Shown here: one piece after another, positions 33,324-42,658 of the stretch
Layout of the letters: each line of letters starts with the position of its first letter
Numbering within the stretch: the first letter of the stretch is position 1
Assembly (NCBI RefSeq): GCF_022568835.1
Contig: NZ_JAKZHV010000001.1
Coordinates: 124,001-188,000 of the forward strand
Length of the DNA stretch: 64,000 bases
From: Arsenicicoccus piscis
GTDB taxonomy: Bacteria; Actinomycetota; Actinomycetes; Actinomycetales; Dermatophilaceae
Direction: 5' to 3'
Notes under the pieces: generated by a model
What the model saw: only the letters and a program-made list of their open reading frames with translations
The model's database searches: none
Told to the model about the DNA's origin: nothing
Program-made: the position numbers and the translations under genes

Positions 33324-35545
33324 GCCACGCGCTGCCGTCGGTCACGCACGACGTCACCGACCTGCTGCGGGAGGGCGACAACGCGCTCGGCATCGTCCTC
33401 GCGGACGGTTGGTGGGCGGGACGGATCTCGATCCTCGGCCGCAGCGCGCAGTACGGCGACCTGCTGCGGGCCAGCTGGCGCCTCGAGGTCGACCTCGCCG
33501 ACGGGACGAGCGAGGTGATCGTGCCGGACGAGTCCGTCGTGTCCGATCGCGGCCCGATCGACTACTCCGACCTGTTCATCGGCGAGCGCCATGACGCCCG
33601 CCGGGCCGTCCCCGGCTGGTCGTCACCCGGGTTCGACGCCGGCGGGTGGCAGCCCGGCCGGCTGGTCGACGTCGAGATCCCCGTCGTGCCGCACGTCGGC
33701 GAGCCGGTGCGCCCGCTCCTCGAGCTGCCGGTGCACGAGATCCGGCAGACCCCCGCCGGGGAGACGGTCGTCGACTTCGGCCAGGTCATCGCCGGGCGGG
33801 TGCGGCTCACGGCACGCGGGCCGGCGGGGACCACGATCCGGCTGGAGCACGCCGAGGTCGTCGACGGTGCGGGCAACTTCCTGCGCAACATCATCGGCGT
33901 CGACAAGGACCAGGTCGACGAGTTCGTCCTGGCCGGCGACGAGGCCGGCGAGACGTGGGAGCCCGAGTTCACCTTCCACGGCTTCCGCTACGTCAAGGTC
34001 ATCGGCTGGCCCGGCGAGCTGCTGTCCGAGGACCTCACCGCCGTGGTGCTCGGCAGCGACCTCGAGCAGACCGGCGACCTCACCTGCTCCGACCCCCGGC
34101 TGAACCAGCTCGTGCAGAACACCCGGTGGTCCCAGCGCGCGAACTTCCTCGCCGTGCCTACCGACTGCCCGCAGTGCGAGCGCGCCGGGTGGACGGGTGA
34201 CCTGCAGATCTTCACCCCCACGGCAGCGACCCTCATGGGGGTGGCCGCCTTCTTGCGCCGCTGGTTCGCCGACGTGCGCGCCGAGCAGGCCGCCCGTGAC
34301 GGGATGGTGCCCATCATCGTCCCCATGCCACCCGCGATGGACCTGGGGGCCACACCGCCGAGCCCGAGCAGCGTCGGCGCCGACCCGCACGACATTGTTG
34401 CGCTGAGCGCCGGGCTGTCCGCCATCGACGGTGCCGCCGGCTGGGGTGACGTGATCACGATGACACCGTGGGAGCTCTACCGACGCTATGGGGATGTGTC
34501 CTTCCTGCAGGACAACGTCGCGGCGATGCGCTCCTGGGTCGACTGGCAGACGCGCGAGGCGGCCCGGCTGCTGACCGGCCGGCTGCGCGACACCGACCTC
34601 GACGCCGAGGCCCGCGCCCGGCACGCGGTCTTGTGGAACGGCGCCCTCAACTTCGGTGACTGGCTCGCACCGTCGACGCTGGCGGACGCGGAGCACGAGT
34701 TCCTCGCGATGATGACCGCGCCGTTGACGACGCACGAGATCGTCGGGCCGTGCTTCCAGGCGCGCTCCCTCGACGTCCTCGCCGACACCGAAGAGGTCCT
34801 CGGCGACGGTGCGGCCGCGGCCGCGCTACGACAGCGCGCCCAGACCGTCCGGGACGCCTTCAGCGCCGAGTACCTCACCGAGCAGGGGCGACTGACGACC
34901 GAGCTGCAGGGCACCTACGTGCTGGCGCTCGCGTTCGACATGGTGACATCGGAGCGTCGAGCGGGCCTAGTCGACCGGCTCGTCGAGCTCATCCACCAGT
35001 CCGGCGACCACCTCGACACCGGCTTCCCGTCCGTCCCCTACCTGCTCGACGTGCTCTGGGACAACGATCACGCCGACCTCGCGTGGACGCTGCTGCTGCA
35101 GGACGCGATCCCGTCCTGGCTCTACGAGGTGCGGATGGGGGCGACGATGATCTGGGAGAGCTGGAACGCCGTCCACCCCGACGGGACGGTCGACGCCGTG
35201 TCGATGAACCACTACGCCTTCGGGTGCGTGGTCGACACGATGATGCGACGGATCGCCGTGATCGGGTGCGTCGAGCCCGGGTTCCGCGTCAGCCGCGTCG
35301 CGCCCGACCTGTCCGGGCGGCTGGACCGGTGCGCGGCCCACGTGCTGACGCCCTACGGTCGGCTGGCCGTCGACTGGCGGCGGGACGAGGACGGCCGCAC
35401 CGCGAGCGTCGTGGTCGACGTCCCCACCTCGACCACGGCCCGGCTCGAGCTGCCGACCGACTGGCGGCTGGAGCCCGACAGCGCCGAGCTCGGTGCCGGT
35501 CGGCACGAGCTGCTCGCGATCAGGCGTCGGCCGCGAGAGCGGTGA
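33324..35545 (+). pseudogene. GH78 alpha-L-rhamnosidase, lacking the N-terminus
   Basis: About 740 codons of a GH78 enzyme with no start of its own. It begins within the first accessory beta-domain (ALPSVTHDVTDLLREGDNALG) and continues through GWWAGRISILGRSAQYG and RVRLTARGPAGTTIRLEHAE. The barrel has CPQCERAGWTGDLQIFTPTA, with the acidic residues of the rhamnosidase site, then MIWESWNAVHPDGTVD and the C-terminal cap. Full-length members are about 850-1000 residues. The frame differs from that of the GH1 fragment, so no fusion protein results. The 3' end overlaps the convergent lyase gene by 26 bases. The substrate would be alpha-rhamnosides if the gene were intact. Confidence 0.85.
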
Positions 35546-36446
35546 TGGCGTCGTGCAGGGCGAGGGTCCGCTCGGCGGTCTCGACGTGCAGCGCCTCGAC
35601 CATCTTGCCGTTGTGGGTGACGACCCCCGAGCCCGCACCGGCCTCCCAGGCAGCGAGGATCCCGCGGGCCTCCTCGACCGCGTCGGGCGAGGGCGCGAAG
35701 GCCTCGTTGGCCCCGGCGACCTGGCCCGGGTGCACCAGGGTCTTGCCGTCGAAGCCGAGCTGGCGGCCCTGGGTGCACTCCTGGAGGAAGCCCTCGGTGT
35801 CCTGCACCGCGTTGTAGACCCCGTCGAGCACCACCGTGCCGGTGGCGCGGGCCCCGAGCAGGGCGAGCCCGAGGCTCGGGAGCAGCGGCGCGCGACCGGG
35901 CACGTGCTCGGCGTGCAGCTCCTTGACCAGGTCGTTCGTGCCCAGGACGAGGACGGTCAGCCGCTCGGACGCCGCGGCGATGTCGGCGACCCGCAGGATC
36001 GCGGCGGGCGTCTCGATCATGGCCCACAGCGCCGTGTGCTCGGGGGTGCCCGCGGCCTCCATCGCGGCGACGAGCGAGCGCACCTCGTCGGCGGACCCGA
36101 CCTTGGGCACCAGGATCGCGTCGGGTCCGGCGGCGCAGGCGGCCGCGAGGTCGGCGTCGTGCCACTCGGTGCCGAGGGCGTTGACCCGGATGATCAGCTC
36201 GCGCCGACCGTAGCCACCGGAGCGGACGGCCGCGCAGGCGGCGTCGCGCGCAGCGACCTTGGCGTCCGGCGCCACCGCGTCCTCGAGGTCGAGGATGATC
36301 GCGTCGCAGGCGAGCGTCTTGGCCTTCTCGAGCGCTCGGGCGTTCGACGAGGGCATGTAGAGCACGGAGCGGCGCGGCCGGAAGGCCGCCTCGTCGCTGG
36401 TCGCGCTCGTGGTGCTGGAGTGGGTCGGGTCCTGGTGGTGGGTCAT
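35520..36446 (-). CDS. HpcH/HpaI (CitE-like) CoA-ester lyase
   Basis: 308-residue TIM-barrel protein of the CitE/malyl-CoA lyase family. It has RSVLYMPSSNARALEKA (CoA-binding start), AIILDLEDAVAPDAK with the metal-binding acidic pair, and VLVPKVGSADEV. ALWAMIETPAAILRV gives the second metal-binding Glu, and FDGKTLVHPGQV marks the end. It cleaves or hydrolyses malyl-, citramalyl- or methylmalyl-CoA; the exact substrate is undecided. Its ATG lies one base after the stop of the larger paralogue upstream, so the two are one operon and may act in sequence, as lyase and malyl-CoA thioesterase do in other bacteria. Confidence 0.87.
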   Translation of the reverse strand: MTHHQDPTHSSTTSATSDEAAFRPRRSVLYMPSSNARALEKAKTLACDAIILDLEDAVAPDAKVAARDAACAAVRSGGYGRRELIIRVNALGTEWHDADLAAACAAGPDAILVPKVGSADEVRSLVAAMEAAGTPEHTALWAMIETPAAILRVADIAAASERLTVLVLGTNDLVKELHAEHVPGRAPLLPSLGLALLGARATGTVVLDGVYNAVQDTEGFLQECTQGRQLGFDGKTLVHPGQVAGANEAFAPSPDAVEEARGILAAWEAGAGSGVVTHNGKMVEALHVETAERTLALHDAITALAADA

Positions 36447-36447
36447 C

Positions 36448-37548
36448 TCAGCCCTCCTGCTCGGTGCTCTCGGCGGCCGCCTGGGCCTTCGCGTAGCGCT
36501 CGGCCAGCTCGGGGTCGATCGCCGAGAGCTGCTCGGCGAGGGCGACCATGACCAGGCACTGCTTGAGCGAGGCGTCGTCCTCCATCTTGCCGTCCAGCAT
36601 GACCGCGCCGGTGCCGTCGCCCATCGCGGCCCGCACCCGGTAGGCGTGCTCGACGTCGGCCGGGTCGGGGCTGAACACCCGACGGGCGATGTCGATCTGC
36701 TTGGGGTGCAGCGTCCAGGTGCCGACGCACCCGAGCAGGAACGCGTTGCGGAACTGGTCCTCGCACGCCACCACGTCCGCGATGTCGCCGAACGGCCCGT
36801 AGTAGGGGTAGATCCCGTGCATCGCGCAGGCGTCGACCATCCGCGCGATCGTGTAGTGCCACAGGTCCTGCTGGTAGACCGACCGGTCGGCTCCGACGTC
36901 GGAGGTCCCGTCGCTGCCCCGCGGCGGGTCCTGCCGCACCAGGTAGCCGGGGTGGCCGCCGCCGACGCGCGTGGTCTTCATCCGCCGGTCGGCCGCCAGG
37001 TCGGCCGGGCCGAGCGAGAGCCCCTGCATGCGCGGCGAGGCGCCGCAGATCTGCTCGATGTTGGCCACCCCGCGGGCGGTCTCGAGGATGGCGTGGACGA
37101 GGATCGGGCGCTGCAGCCCGGCCTTGGCCTCGAGCTGGGCGAGCAGCCGGTCGACGTAGTGGATGTCCTCGGCGCCCTGCACCTTGGGCACCATCACGAC
37201 GTCGAGCTTGTCGCCGATGGCCGGGACCAGGGTGGTGAGGTCGTCGAGCGCCCACGGCGAGTCCAGGCTGTTGATCCGGGTCCACAGCTGGGTCGGGCCG
37301 AAGTCGGTCTCCTGGGCGATCCGCACCAGGCCCTCACGGGCCGCGACCTTGTTGTCGGCCTTGACCGCGTCCTCGAGGTTGCCCAGCAGCACGTCGACCG
37401 TGCCCACCATGGCCGGCACCTTGGCCGCCATCTTGGCGTTGCTCGGGTCGAAGAAGTGGATGGCCCGCGACGGCCTGGCGGGGATCTCGCGCAGCGGGGC
37501 GGGTGCGCCCACGGCGAGCGGGGCGAAGAAGTCCTTGGCAGGACGCAT
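36448..37548 (-). CDS. Malyl-CoA lyase-like CitE-family enzyme (large form)
   Basis: 366-residue member of the larger malyl-CoA/beta-methylmalyl-CoA lyase branch. It has AIHFFDPSNAKMAAKVPAM, LLGNLEDAVKADNKVAAREG, DVVMVPKVQGAEDIHYVDRL, HAILETARGVANIEQI, SLGPADLAADRRMKTTRVGG and GTWTLHPKQIDIARRVFSP. The last has the conserved lid and Lys/Gln residues. It catalyses reversible condensation of acetyl- or propionyl-CoA with glyoxylate. The ATG at 37548 has ggagag upstream. Propionyl-CoA chemistry would link it to the transcarboxylase cluster, but that is inference. Confidence 0.87.
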   Translation of the reverse strand: MRPAKDFFAPLAVGAPAPLREIPARPSRAIHFFDPSNAKMAAKVPAMVGTVDVLLGNLEDAVKADNKVAAREGLVRIAQETDFGPTQLWTRINSLDSPWALDDLTTLVPAIGDKLDVVMVPKVQGAEDIHYVDRLLAQLEAKAGLQRPILVHAILETARGVANIEQICGASPRMQGLSLGPADLAADRRMKTTRVGGGHPGYLVRQDPPRGSDGTSDVGADRSVYQQDLWHYTIARMVDACAMHGIYPYYGPFGDIADVVACEDQFRNAFLLGCVGTWTLHPKQIDIARRVFSPDPADVEHAYRVRAAMGDGTGAVMLDGKMEDDASLKQCLVMVALAEQLSAIDPELAERYAKAQAAAESTEQEG

Positions 37549-37640
37549 GAGGTGGCTCTCCAGACGACGACGACCGGGTCACCGGCAACCTAGCAGCGGC
37601 CTCCGACAGGCCGGTATGACGCACGACACCCGGCCCCCCC

Positions 37641-37736
37641 GCGAGCTATCGCTCGCTGCCCCAACGCGAGCTATCGCTCGCTGCCCCAACGCGAGCTATC
37701 GCTCGCTGCCCCAACGCGAGCTATCGCTCGCAGGGC
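37641..37736. repeat. 25-base tandem repeat array; each unit holds a hairpin
   Basis: Three exact 25-base units (37641-37665, 37666-37690, 37691-37715) and a fourth that diverges after 16 bases. Each unit starts with gcgagctatcgctcgc, a six-bp stem with a TATC loop, followed by tgccccaac. The fourth copy supplies the last codons and TAG stop of the LytR_C gene. It lies between that gene and the malyl-CoA lyase gene on the same strand, so it may act as a terminator cluster. Confidence 0.93.
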
Positions 37737-38569
37737 ACCGAGATCATCGTCGGCTTCGGCGCGACGTACGGCGGCGGCTTCTCGACCTGACCGACCGGGA
37801 TCAGGCCCTTCCACTTCATGCCGAGCAGCAGGTCGACCGAGGTGTCCTGGCGGGCGTCCATCTCGAACGTCGCGTTGGGCACGTGGGTGGCCAACCGCTT
37901 CGCAGCCAGGTCGCCCTTCTCGCCGTAGCGGATGACGGCGAACTCGCGCACCCAGGTCTTCATCGGGTCCGCACTGACCTCGCCGCGCTTGAACCCGCGC
38001 TTGACCAGCTGGTCGAGCGTGGTGGTGCCGAGGTTCTCGTAGTACGTCGTGTTGTAGACGTTGACCACGATGTCCTTGGGGTAGACCGGGGGTCGCGCCG
38101 GGCGCGGGGTGAGGGCCTTGTAGTCCGGCCCGAGGACCAGGTCGACGGCGGTCGTGGGGCGGTCCACCTCGACGAGCCGGGCGGAGGGCACCAGCTGCTG
38201 GACGTAGAGCGCCTGGTCATAGCCCTTGCGGCCGTAGCGGATCTCACCGCTGCCGTCGACCGAGCGCAGCACGTCGTCGTTGGAGACCGATCCCACCGCG
38301 TAGCCGCGCTTGCGCAGCTCGCTCGCGACGACGCCGGCCTCGCCGGAGACGGCGCCCGCGTTGAGGACGTTGAGGGTGAAGGAGCTCTTGGCCGGAGCGA
38401 CGCGCTCGACGGCGGTGCAGCTGAGCAACGGCGGGGCGGTGAACCACTTGCCGGCGTAGGCGGTGGTGACCCCCGCGGTGCCGATGAGGATGCCAGGGAA
38501 GGTCACGAACGCAATGATTCGGCGCACCCGCCTGCGCCGCACCCGGTCGACTTCTCGCTCGCCCCTCAT
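37721..38569 (-). CDS. Membrane-anchored protein with two LytR_C domains
   Basis: 282-residue protein with an Arg-rich cytoplasmic start, one transmembrane helix (about residues 17-38, IIAFVTFPGILIGTAGVTTAYAG) and two external LytR_C domains. These are about residues 60-130 (FTLNVLNAGAVSGEAGVVASEL) and 145-225 (DIVVNVYNTTYYENLGTTTLDQL). LytR_C domains accompany wall-polymer ligases in actinomycetes; this protein has no LytR-CpsA-Psr catalytic domain. The ATG at 38569 is preceded by caagat (38581-38576), six bases away. The stop codon falls inside the tandem repeat array. Confidence 0.83.
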   Translation of the reverse strand: MRGEREVDRVRRRRVRRIIAFVTFPGILIGTAGVTTAYAGKWFTAPPLLSCTAVERVAPAKSSFTLNVLNAGAVSGEAGVVASELRKRGYAVGSVSNDDVLRSVDGSGEIRYGRKGYDQALYVQQLVPSARLVEVDRPTTAVDLVLGPDYKALTPRPARPPVYPKDIVVNVYNTTYYENLGTTTLDQLVKRGFKRGEVSADPMKTWVREFAVIRYGEKGDLAAKRLATHVPNATFEMDARQDTSVDLLLGMKWKGLIPVGQVEKPPPYVAPKPTMISVPCER

Positions 38570-38692
38570 GTCTCTATCTTGGGACGCGCGAGGGGCCTCG
38601 CGACGGCGTTTCGGTGACGCGCACGACATCGTCATCATTTCGTCATCACAGCGTGACCGGCCGTCTCGACAACCGACCCGAAGGAGGGCGCC

Positions 38693-39640
38693 GTGGCGGC
38701 GTTCGGACGTGCACTGATCCCCGGCCAGACATCTGTCGTCTACCTGCACGACATCATCGACGATGATCGAATCACGCTGTGGGAAGACGCAACTCAGGTT
38801 GTCGAGGCCCCCAACATCACCAGTGACGGCACCTGGGTCGTGGTGAACGCTCAGGGCCGGCTCCACCGCCTCCCGCTCGGCGCCCAGGTCACTCACACGG
38901 GTGCCCCCCGAACGGGTGGCGGGCTCGAGGAGATCGACACCGGCACGGTGCACAACGCCAACAACGACCACCTGGTCAGCCCGGACGGACGGTTCCACTA
39001 CCTGACCGCCGGCGGGGAGCTCTACCGGGTGCCGTGGGAGGGCGGACCGGCGACGCGGGTGTCCCCCGACACCGGGGGTCGCGCCTTCCGGCACTACCTG
39101 CACGGGATCAGCCCCGAGGGCGACAACCTGTCCTTCGTCGGGCTCGAGGGGCGCCTCGGCAGCACGGACGTCATCCGCACCAACGTCTTCACCCTCGACC
39201 TCGCCACCGGCACGATCACCCAGCTCACCGACGTCGACGCGCCCTGCGACGGCTCGGAGTGGTCCCCCGACGGGCGCACGGTCTACTTCAACAGCGAGCT
39301 CGCGTCCACGGTGCCGGGGCACTCCCAGCTCTTCCGGGTCGCGGGCACGGGTGGGGAGCCCGAGCAGCTGACCTTCGACGAGCGGGTCAACTGGTTCCCG
39401 CACGTCTCCCCCGACGGGCACTGGCTGGCCTACGTGTCCTACGAGCCGGGCACGACCCAGCACCCGCCGAACGTGCCGGCGCAGATCCGTCTGCTGGACC
39501 TCACGGACCCGCGGGTCGGCACGCCCGAGCTGCCGGTGCGGGTGCTCGCCGACGTGTTCGGCGGCCAGGGCGCCATGAACGTCTCGTCCTGGCACCCCGA
39601 CTCGCGCCGACTCGCCTACGTCGACTTCCCGGTGGCGTAG
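38693..39640 (+). CDS. TolB-like beta-propeller protein
   Basis: 315-residue WD40/TolB-type propeller with repeated blades ending in SPDG- or SxDG-like turns: APNITSDGTWVV, HLVSPDGRFHYL, GISPEGDNLSFV, SEWSPDGRTVYF, PHVSPDGHWLAY and SWHPDSRRLAYV. There is no signal peptide, so it is cytoplasmic; similar proteins are annotated as periplasmic-type TolB or peptidase-S9 propellers without the peptidase. Function unknown. The GTG at 38693 has aaggagg six bases upstream. Confidence 0.8.
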   Translation: MAAFGRALIPGQTSVVYLHDIIDDDRITLWEDATQVVEAPNITSDGTWVVVNAQGRLHRLPLGAQVTHTGAPRTGGGLEEIDTGTVHNANNDHLVSPDGRFHYLTAGGELYRVPWEGGPATRVSPDTGGRAFRHYLHGISPEGDNLSFVGLEGRLGSTDVIRTNVFTLDLATGTITQLTDVDAPCDGSEWSPDGRTVYFNSELASTVPGHSQLFRVAGTGGEPEQLTFDERVNWFPHVSPDGHWLAYVSYEPGTTQHPPNVPAQIRLLDLTDPRVGTPELPVRVLADVFGGQGAMNVSSWHPDSRRLAYVDFPVA

Positions 39641-39705
39641 ACCGTCCGCGGACCCCCAGCGGGCGGCGGCATGCCCACACGCGCCCGCCCCCGCCCGCCG
39701 CCGGA

Positions 39706-41451
39706 TCAGCCGCGGGGGATGTTGCGCAGGTTGGAGCGCGCCATCGAGACCGCTTCTCCGACACCGCCGTTCAGGACGATCTTGCTGATCGCGGTGGCGA
39801 AGCCGAAGACCTGCTTGCTGGTGATCTCCGGCGGGATCGACAACGCGTTGGGGTCGGTGATGATCTCGAGCAGCGCCGGCCCAGGCTGGGCCAGCACGTC
39901 GGCCATCGAGGTGCGCAGGTCCTTGGGGTCGGTGACCCGCACCCCGTGCCAGCCCATCGCCGCGGCGACGGCCGCGTAGTTGGTCTCGGGCACGTCGACA
40001 CCGAAGTCGGGCAGCTTGTCGACGAGCATCTCCAGCTTGACCATGCCGAGCGTGGAGTTGTTGAACAGCATGACCTTCACCGGCAGGCCGAGGGTGGCGA
40101 CGGTGATCATCTCGCCGAGCAGCATCGACAGGCCGCCGTCGCCGGACACCGACACGACCTGGCGCTGCGGGTAGGCGACCTGGGCGCCGATGGCGTGCGG
40201 CAGGGCGTTGGCCATCGAGCCGTGCAGGAAGCTGCCGATGAGCCGGCGCCTGCCGTTGGGGTTGATGTAGCGCGCCGTCCAGACGTTGCACATGCCGGTG
40301 TCGGCGGTGAAGATCGCGTCGTCGGTGGCCAGCTCGTCGAGGATCGACGCGGCGTACTCCGGGTGGATCGGCACCAGGGTGTCGGCGTTGCGGGTGTAGG
40401 CCCCGACCGCCTTGGTCATCAACCGCTCGTGCTTGTCGAGCATGGCATCCAGGAAGCCGCGGTCGGTACGCCGCGGCACGCGGTCCCGGATCGCCGTGAC
40501 GAAGGGCAGCACGTCGGACTGCACCGGGAGGTCCACCTGGGTGCGCCGACCGAGGACCTCGGCGCGGCGGTCCACCTGGACGGTGGTGGGGCCGTCGGGC
40601 AGGAACTGGTCGTAAGGGAAGTCGGTGCCGAGCATCAGCAGCAGGTCGGCCCCCTCGAGACCGGCGCTGGCGGCGCCGTAGCCGAGCAGACCGGTCATGC
40701 CCACGTCGTAGGGGTTGTCGTACTGGATCCACTCCTTGCCGCGCAGGCTGTGCCCGACGGGGGCAGCCAGGTGCTCGGCGAGCGCGACGACCTCGTCGTG
40801 GGCGCCCTCGACCCCGGCGCCGGCGAAGATCGCGATCTTCTTGGCCGAGTCGATGGCCGCGACCACGGCGTCGATCGCGGCCGGCGAGGGCTCGAGCACA
40901 CCCGCGAACGGCGGCACGTAGACCGGTGCCTTGCCGGTCGCCTCCTCGGCGGCGATGTCGCCGGGCAGGGAGATGACGGCGACGCCCGGCGCGGCGAGCG
41001 CGTGCGTGATGGCGGCGTGCACGACCCGCGGGGCCTGCGCCGGGGTGCTGATCATCTCGTCGTAGACGGAGCACTCGACGAACAACCGGTCGGGGTGGGT
41101 CTCCTGGAAGAAGGACTGACCGATCTGCACGCTCGGGATGTGGCTCGCGATCGCGAGCACCGGGGCGCCCGTGCGGTTGGCGTCGTAGAGCCCGTTGATG
41201 AGGTGGAGGTTGCCTGGCCCGCACGAGCCGGCGCACACCGCCAGCTCCCCGGTCAGCTGGGCGTCGGCCGCGGCCGCGAACGCGGCCGACTCCTCGTGGC
41301 GGACGTGGATCCAGTCGATGCCACCCTTGGCAGAGCCGCCCGTGCGACGGACGGCGTCCACGACCGGGTTGAGGCTGTCCCCCACGATCCCGTAGATCCG
41401 CCGCACACCGGCGGCCTGGAGCTGGGCGACGAGCTGGTCGGCGAGGTTCAC
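39706..41451 (-). CDS. poxB: Pyruvate:quinone oxidoreductase (pyruvate dehydrogenase, quinone)
   Basis: 581-residue TPP/FAD enzyme that decarboxylates pyruvate to acetate and passes electrons to quinone at the membrane. It has the PYR domain with the catalytic Glu in HVRHEESAAFAA, a middle FAD domain (KKIAIFAGAGVEGAHDE) and the PP domain with the TPP motif GDGGLSMLLGEMITVATLG continuing to LFNNSTLG. The length matches PoxB of E. coli and Corynebacterium. The C-terminal residues end SMARSNLRNIPRG, where membrane-binding helices lie in PoxB. The GTG at 41451 has an aaggga-type site upstream. It is monocistronic; a pyruvate sink next to the transcarboxylase region is notable. Confidence 0.93.
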   Translation of the reverse strand: MNLADQLVAQLQAAGVRRIYGIVGDSLNPVVDAVRRTGGSAKGGIDWIHVRHEESAAFAAAADAQLTGELAVCAGSCGPGNLHLINGLYDANRTGAPVLAIASHIPSVQIGQSFFQETHPDRLFVECSVYDEMISTPAQAPRVVHAAITHALAAPGVAVISLPGDIAAEEATGKAPVYVPPFAGVLEPSPAAIDAVVAAIDSAKKIAIFAGAGVEGAHDEVVALAEHLAAPVGHSLRGKEWIQYDNPYDVGMTGLLGYGAASAGLEGADLLLMLGTDFPYDQFLPDGPTTVQVDRRAEVLGRRTQVDLPVQSDVLPFVTAIRDRVPRRTDRGFLDAMLDKHERLMTKAVGAYTRNADTLVPIHPEYAASILDELATDDAIFTADTGMCNVWTARYINPNGRRRLIGSFLHGSMANALPHAIGAQVAYPQRQVVSVSGDGGLSMLLGEMITVATLGLPVKVMLFNNSTLGMVKLEMLVDKLPDFGVDVPETNYAAVAAAMGWHGVRVTDPKDLRTSMADVLAQPGPALLEIITDPNALSIPPEITSKQVFGFATAISKIVLNGGVGEAVSMARSNLRNIPRG

Positions 41452-41535
41452 GATGAGTTCCCTTCGATGCTGATCGATGTCGGAGCTGGTTCGGTGCTGG
41501 ATCGGGTCTGGAGCGGGCTGGGCAGGTGGGGAGGG

Positions 41536-41967
41536 CTACGTCGAGGTCGTGACGACCTCGGTGATCTTGAACGGCTTGCCCTGCATGCAGGTGGTGCGCA
41601 CCCCCTTGAGCCGGTAGCCGCGGACGGTGACGATCATCCCCGGCTGCAGGCCGCCGCCGATGGGCGGCAGCACCTCACCGGTCACGTCGACGGTGAGCAC
41701 CCGACAGCCCTTCTCGGTGCCGGCGGAGACCACGCCGATGATGGTCTCGACGTCCGGGCTCGGCAGCGTCGAGGGGGTGGCCGTCGGGATGGCCGAGGCC
41801 GTCGACGGAGTGGTCGACGTCGCGCCCGAGCCGGCCCCAGCCGACCCAGACCCACCCGAACCGGAGCCGCACGCGGACACGGACAGCACCAGCGAGAGCA
41901 CCAGCCCCAGCGCACCGAGCGTGGCCGACGTCGCGGCCGCTCGGGCTACCCCTGTCGTGCTCGGCAC
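41536..41967 (-). CDS. Putative lipoprotein
   Basis: 143-residue secreted protein with a signal peptide (about residues 10-32) and lipobox SVSAC, then a Gly/Ser/Thr/Pro linker (about residues 34-70) and a small beta-rich domain. That domain contains two cysteines (KGCRVLTVDVTGEV and RTTCMQGKPFKI) that could pair. Family not recognised. It lies nine bases downstream of the histidine phosphatase gene on the same strand and could be co-transcribed with it. Confidence 0.7.
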   Translation of the reverse strand: MPSTTGVARAAATSATLGALGLVLSLVLSVSACGSGSGGSGSAGAGSGATSTTPSTASAIPTATPSTLPSPDVETIIGVVSAGTEKGCRVLTVDVTGEVLPPIGGGLQPGMIVTVRGYRLKGVRTTCMQGKPFKITEVVTTST

Positions 41968-41976
41968 TGCTCCTCC

Positions 41977-42642
41977 TCAGCCGGCCGCGGGGCCGTCGTG
42001 GGCGAGGTCCGTGAGCGCATCGCCGCCGATGGCGTCATCCTCCCAGGACAGCGCCGTCCACGCCCCCGGGGATCCTTCGACGACGATGACCCCGGTGTTG
42101 GACAGGTGCCGGTCCCCCAGGTAGTCCGGGGCCAGGTTGGCGCAGCGCAGGCACGCCCACAGGCGCAGGATCGCTCCGTGGCTGAACACGGCGACGGTCT
42201 GGTCGGTGCGCCCGGAGGCCTCGGCCTCGGCCCAGATCTCGTCGACGACGGCGTCGAACCGCCCGAGGGCCTCGTGCCCCGTCTCCGCGCCGGGCATGCC
42301 CACCTCGAGGTCGCCGCCGGCCCAGGAGAGCAGGGTCAGGAAGTAGATGCGCATGGCGTCCTCGTCGGTGCGCATCTCGACGTCACCGGCCCCGACCTCG
42401 CGCAGGCCGGCCCGGACGGTCGGCTCCAGCCCGCGGTCCGCGGCGAGCGGCGCGGCCGTCTGCTGGGTGCGCACGAGCGTCGAGGTGTAGATCGCGTCGA
42501 CCCGCTCGCCGGCGAAGGCCGGGACGATCGCGTCGGCCTGCTCGCGACCCAGCTCGGTGAGGTCCGCCCCGGGCGTCGCCGTGTCGAGCGCCCCGGCCAC
42601 GTTGGAGCTGGTCTGGCCGTGCCGGACGAGGAGCAGTCTCAT
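41977..42642 (-). CDS. Histidine phosphatase family protein (phosphoglycerate mutase-like)
   Basis: 221-residue branch-1 histidine phosphatase. LLLVRHGQTSSN carries the phosphorylated His and the first Arg, TSTLVRTQQTAAPLA the second Arg, and AVFSHGAILRLW the second His. It is a typical small phosphomonoesterase of unknown substrate. The ATG at 42642 is preceded by taggct (42655-42650), seven bases away, and starts the family's first strand. The longer upstream frame overlaps the GDT1 gene and is rejected. Confidence 0.88.
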   Translation of the reverse strand: MRLLLVRHGQTSSNVAGALDTATPGADLTELGREQADAIVPAFAGERVDAIYTSTLVRTQQTAAPLAADRGLEPTVRAGLREVGAGDVEMRTDEDAMRIYFLTLLSWAGGDLEVGMPGAETGHEALGRFDAVVDEIWAEAEASGRTDQTVAVFSHGAILRLWACLRCANLAPDYLGDRHLSNTGVIVVEGSPGAWTALSWEDDAIGGDALTDLAHDGPAAG

Positions 42643-42658
42643 GCCGGCAAGCCTAGCC

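Noticed and set aside
37641..37736. Possible CRISPR array
   Set aside because: The repeats are directly contiguous with no unique spacers and no cas gene is near.
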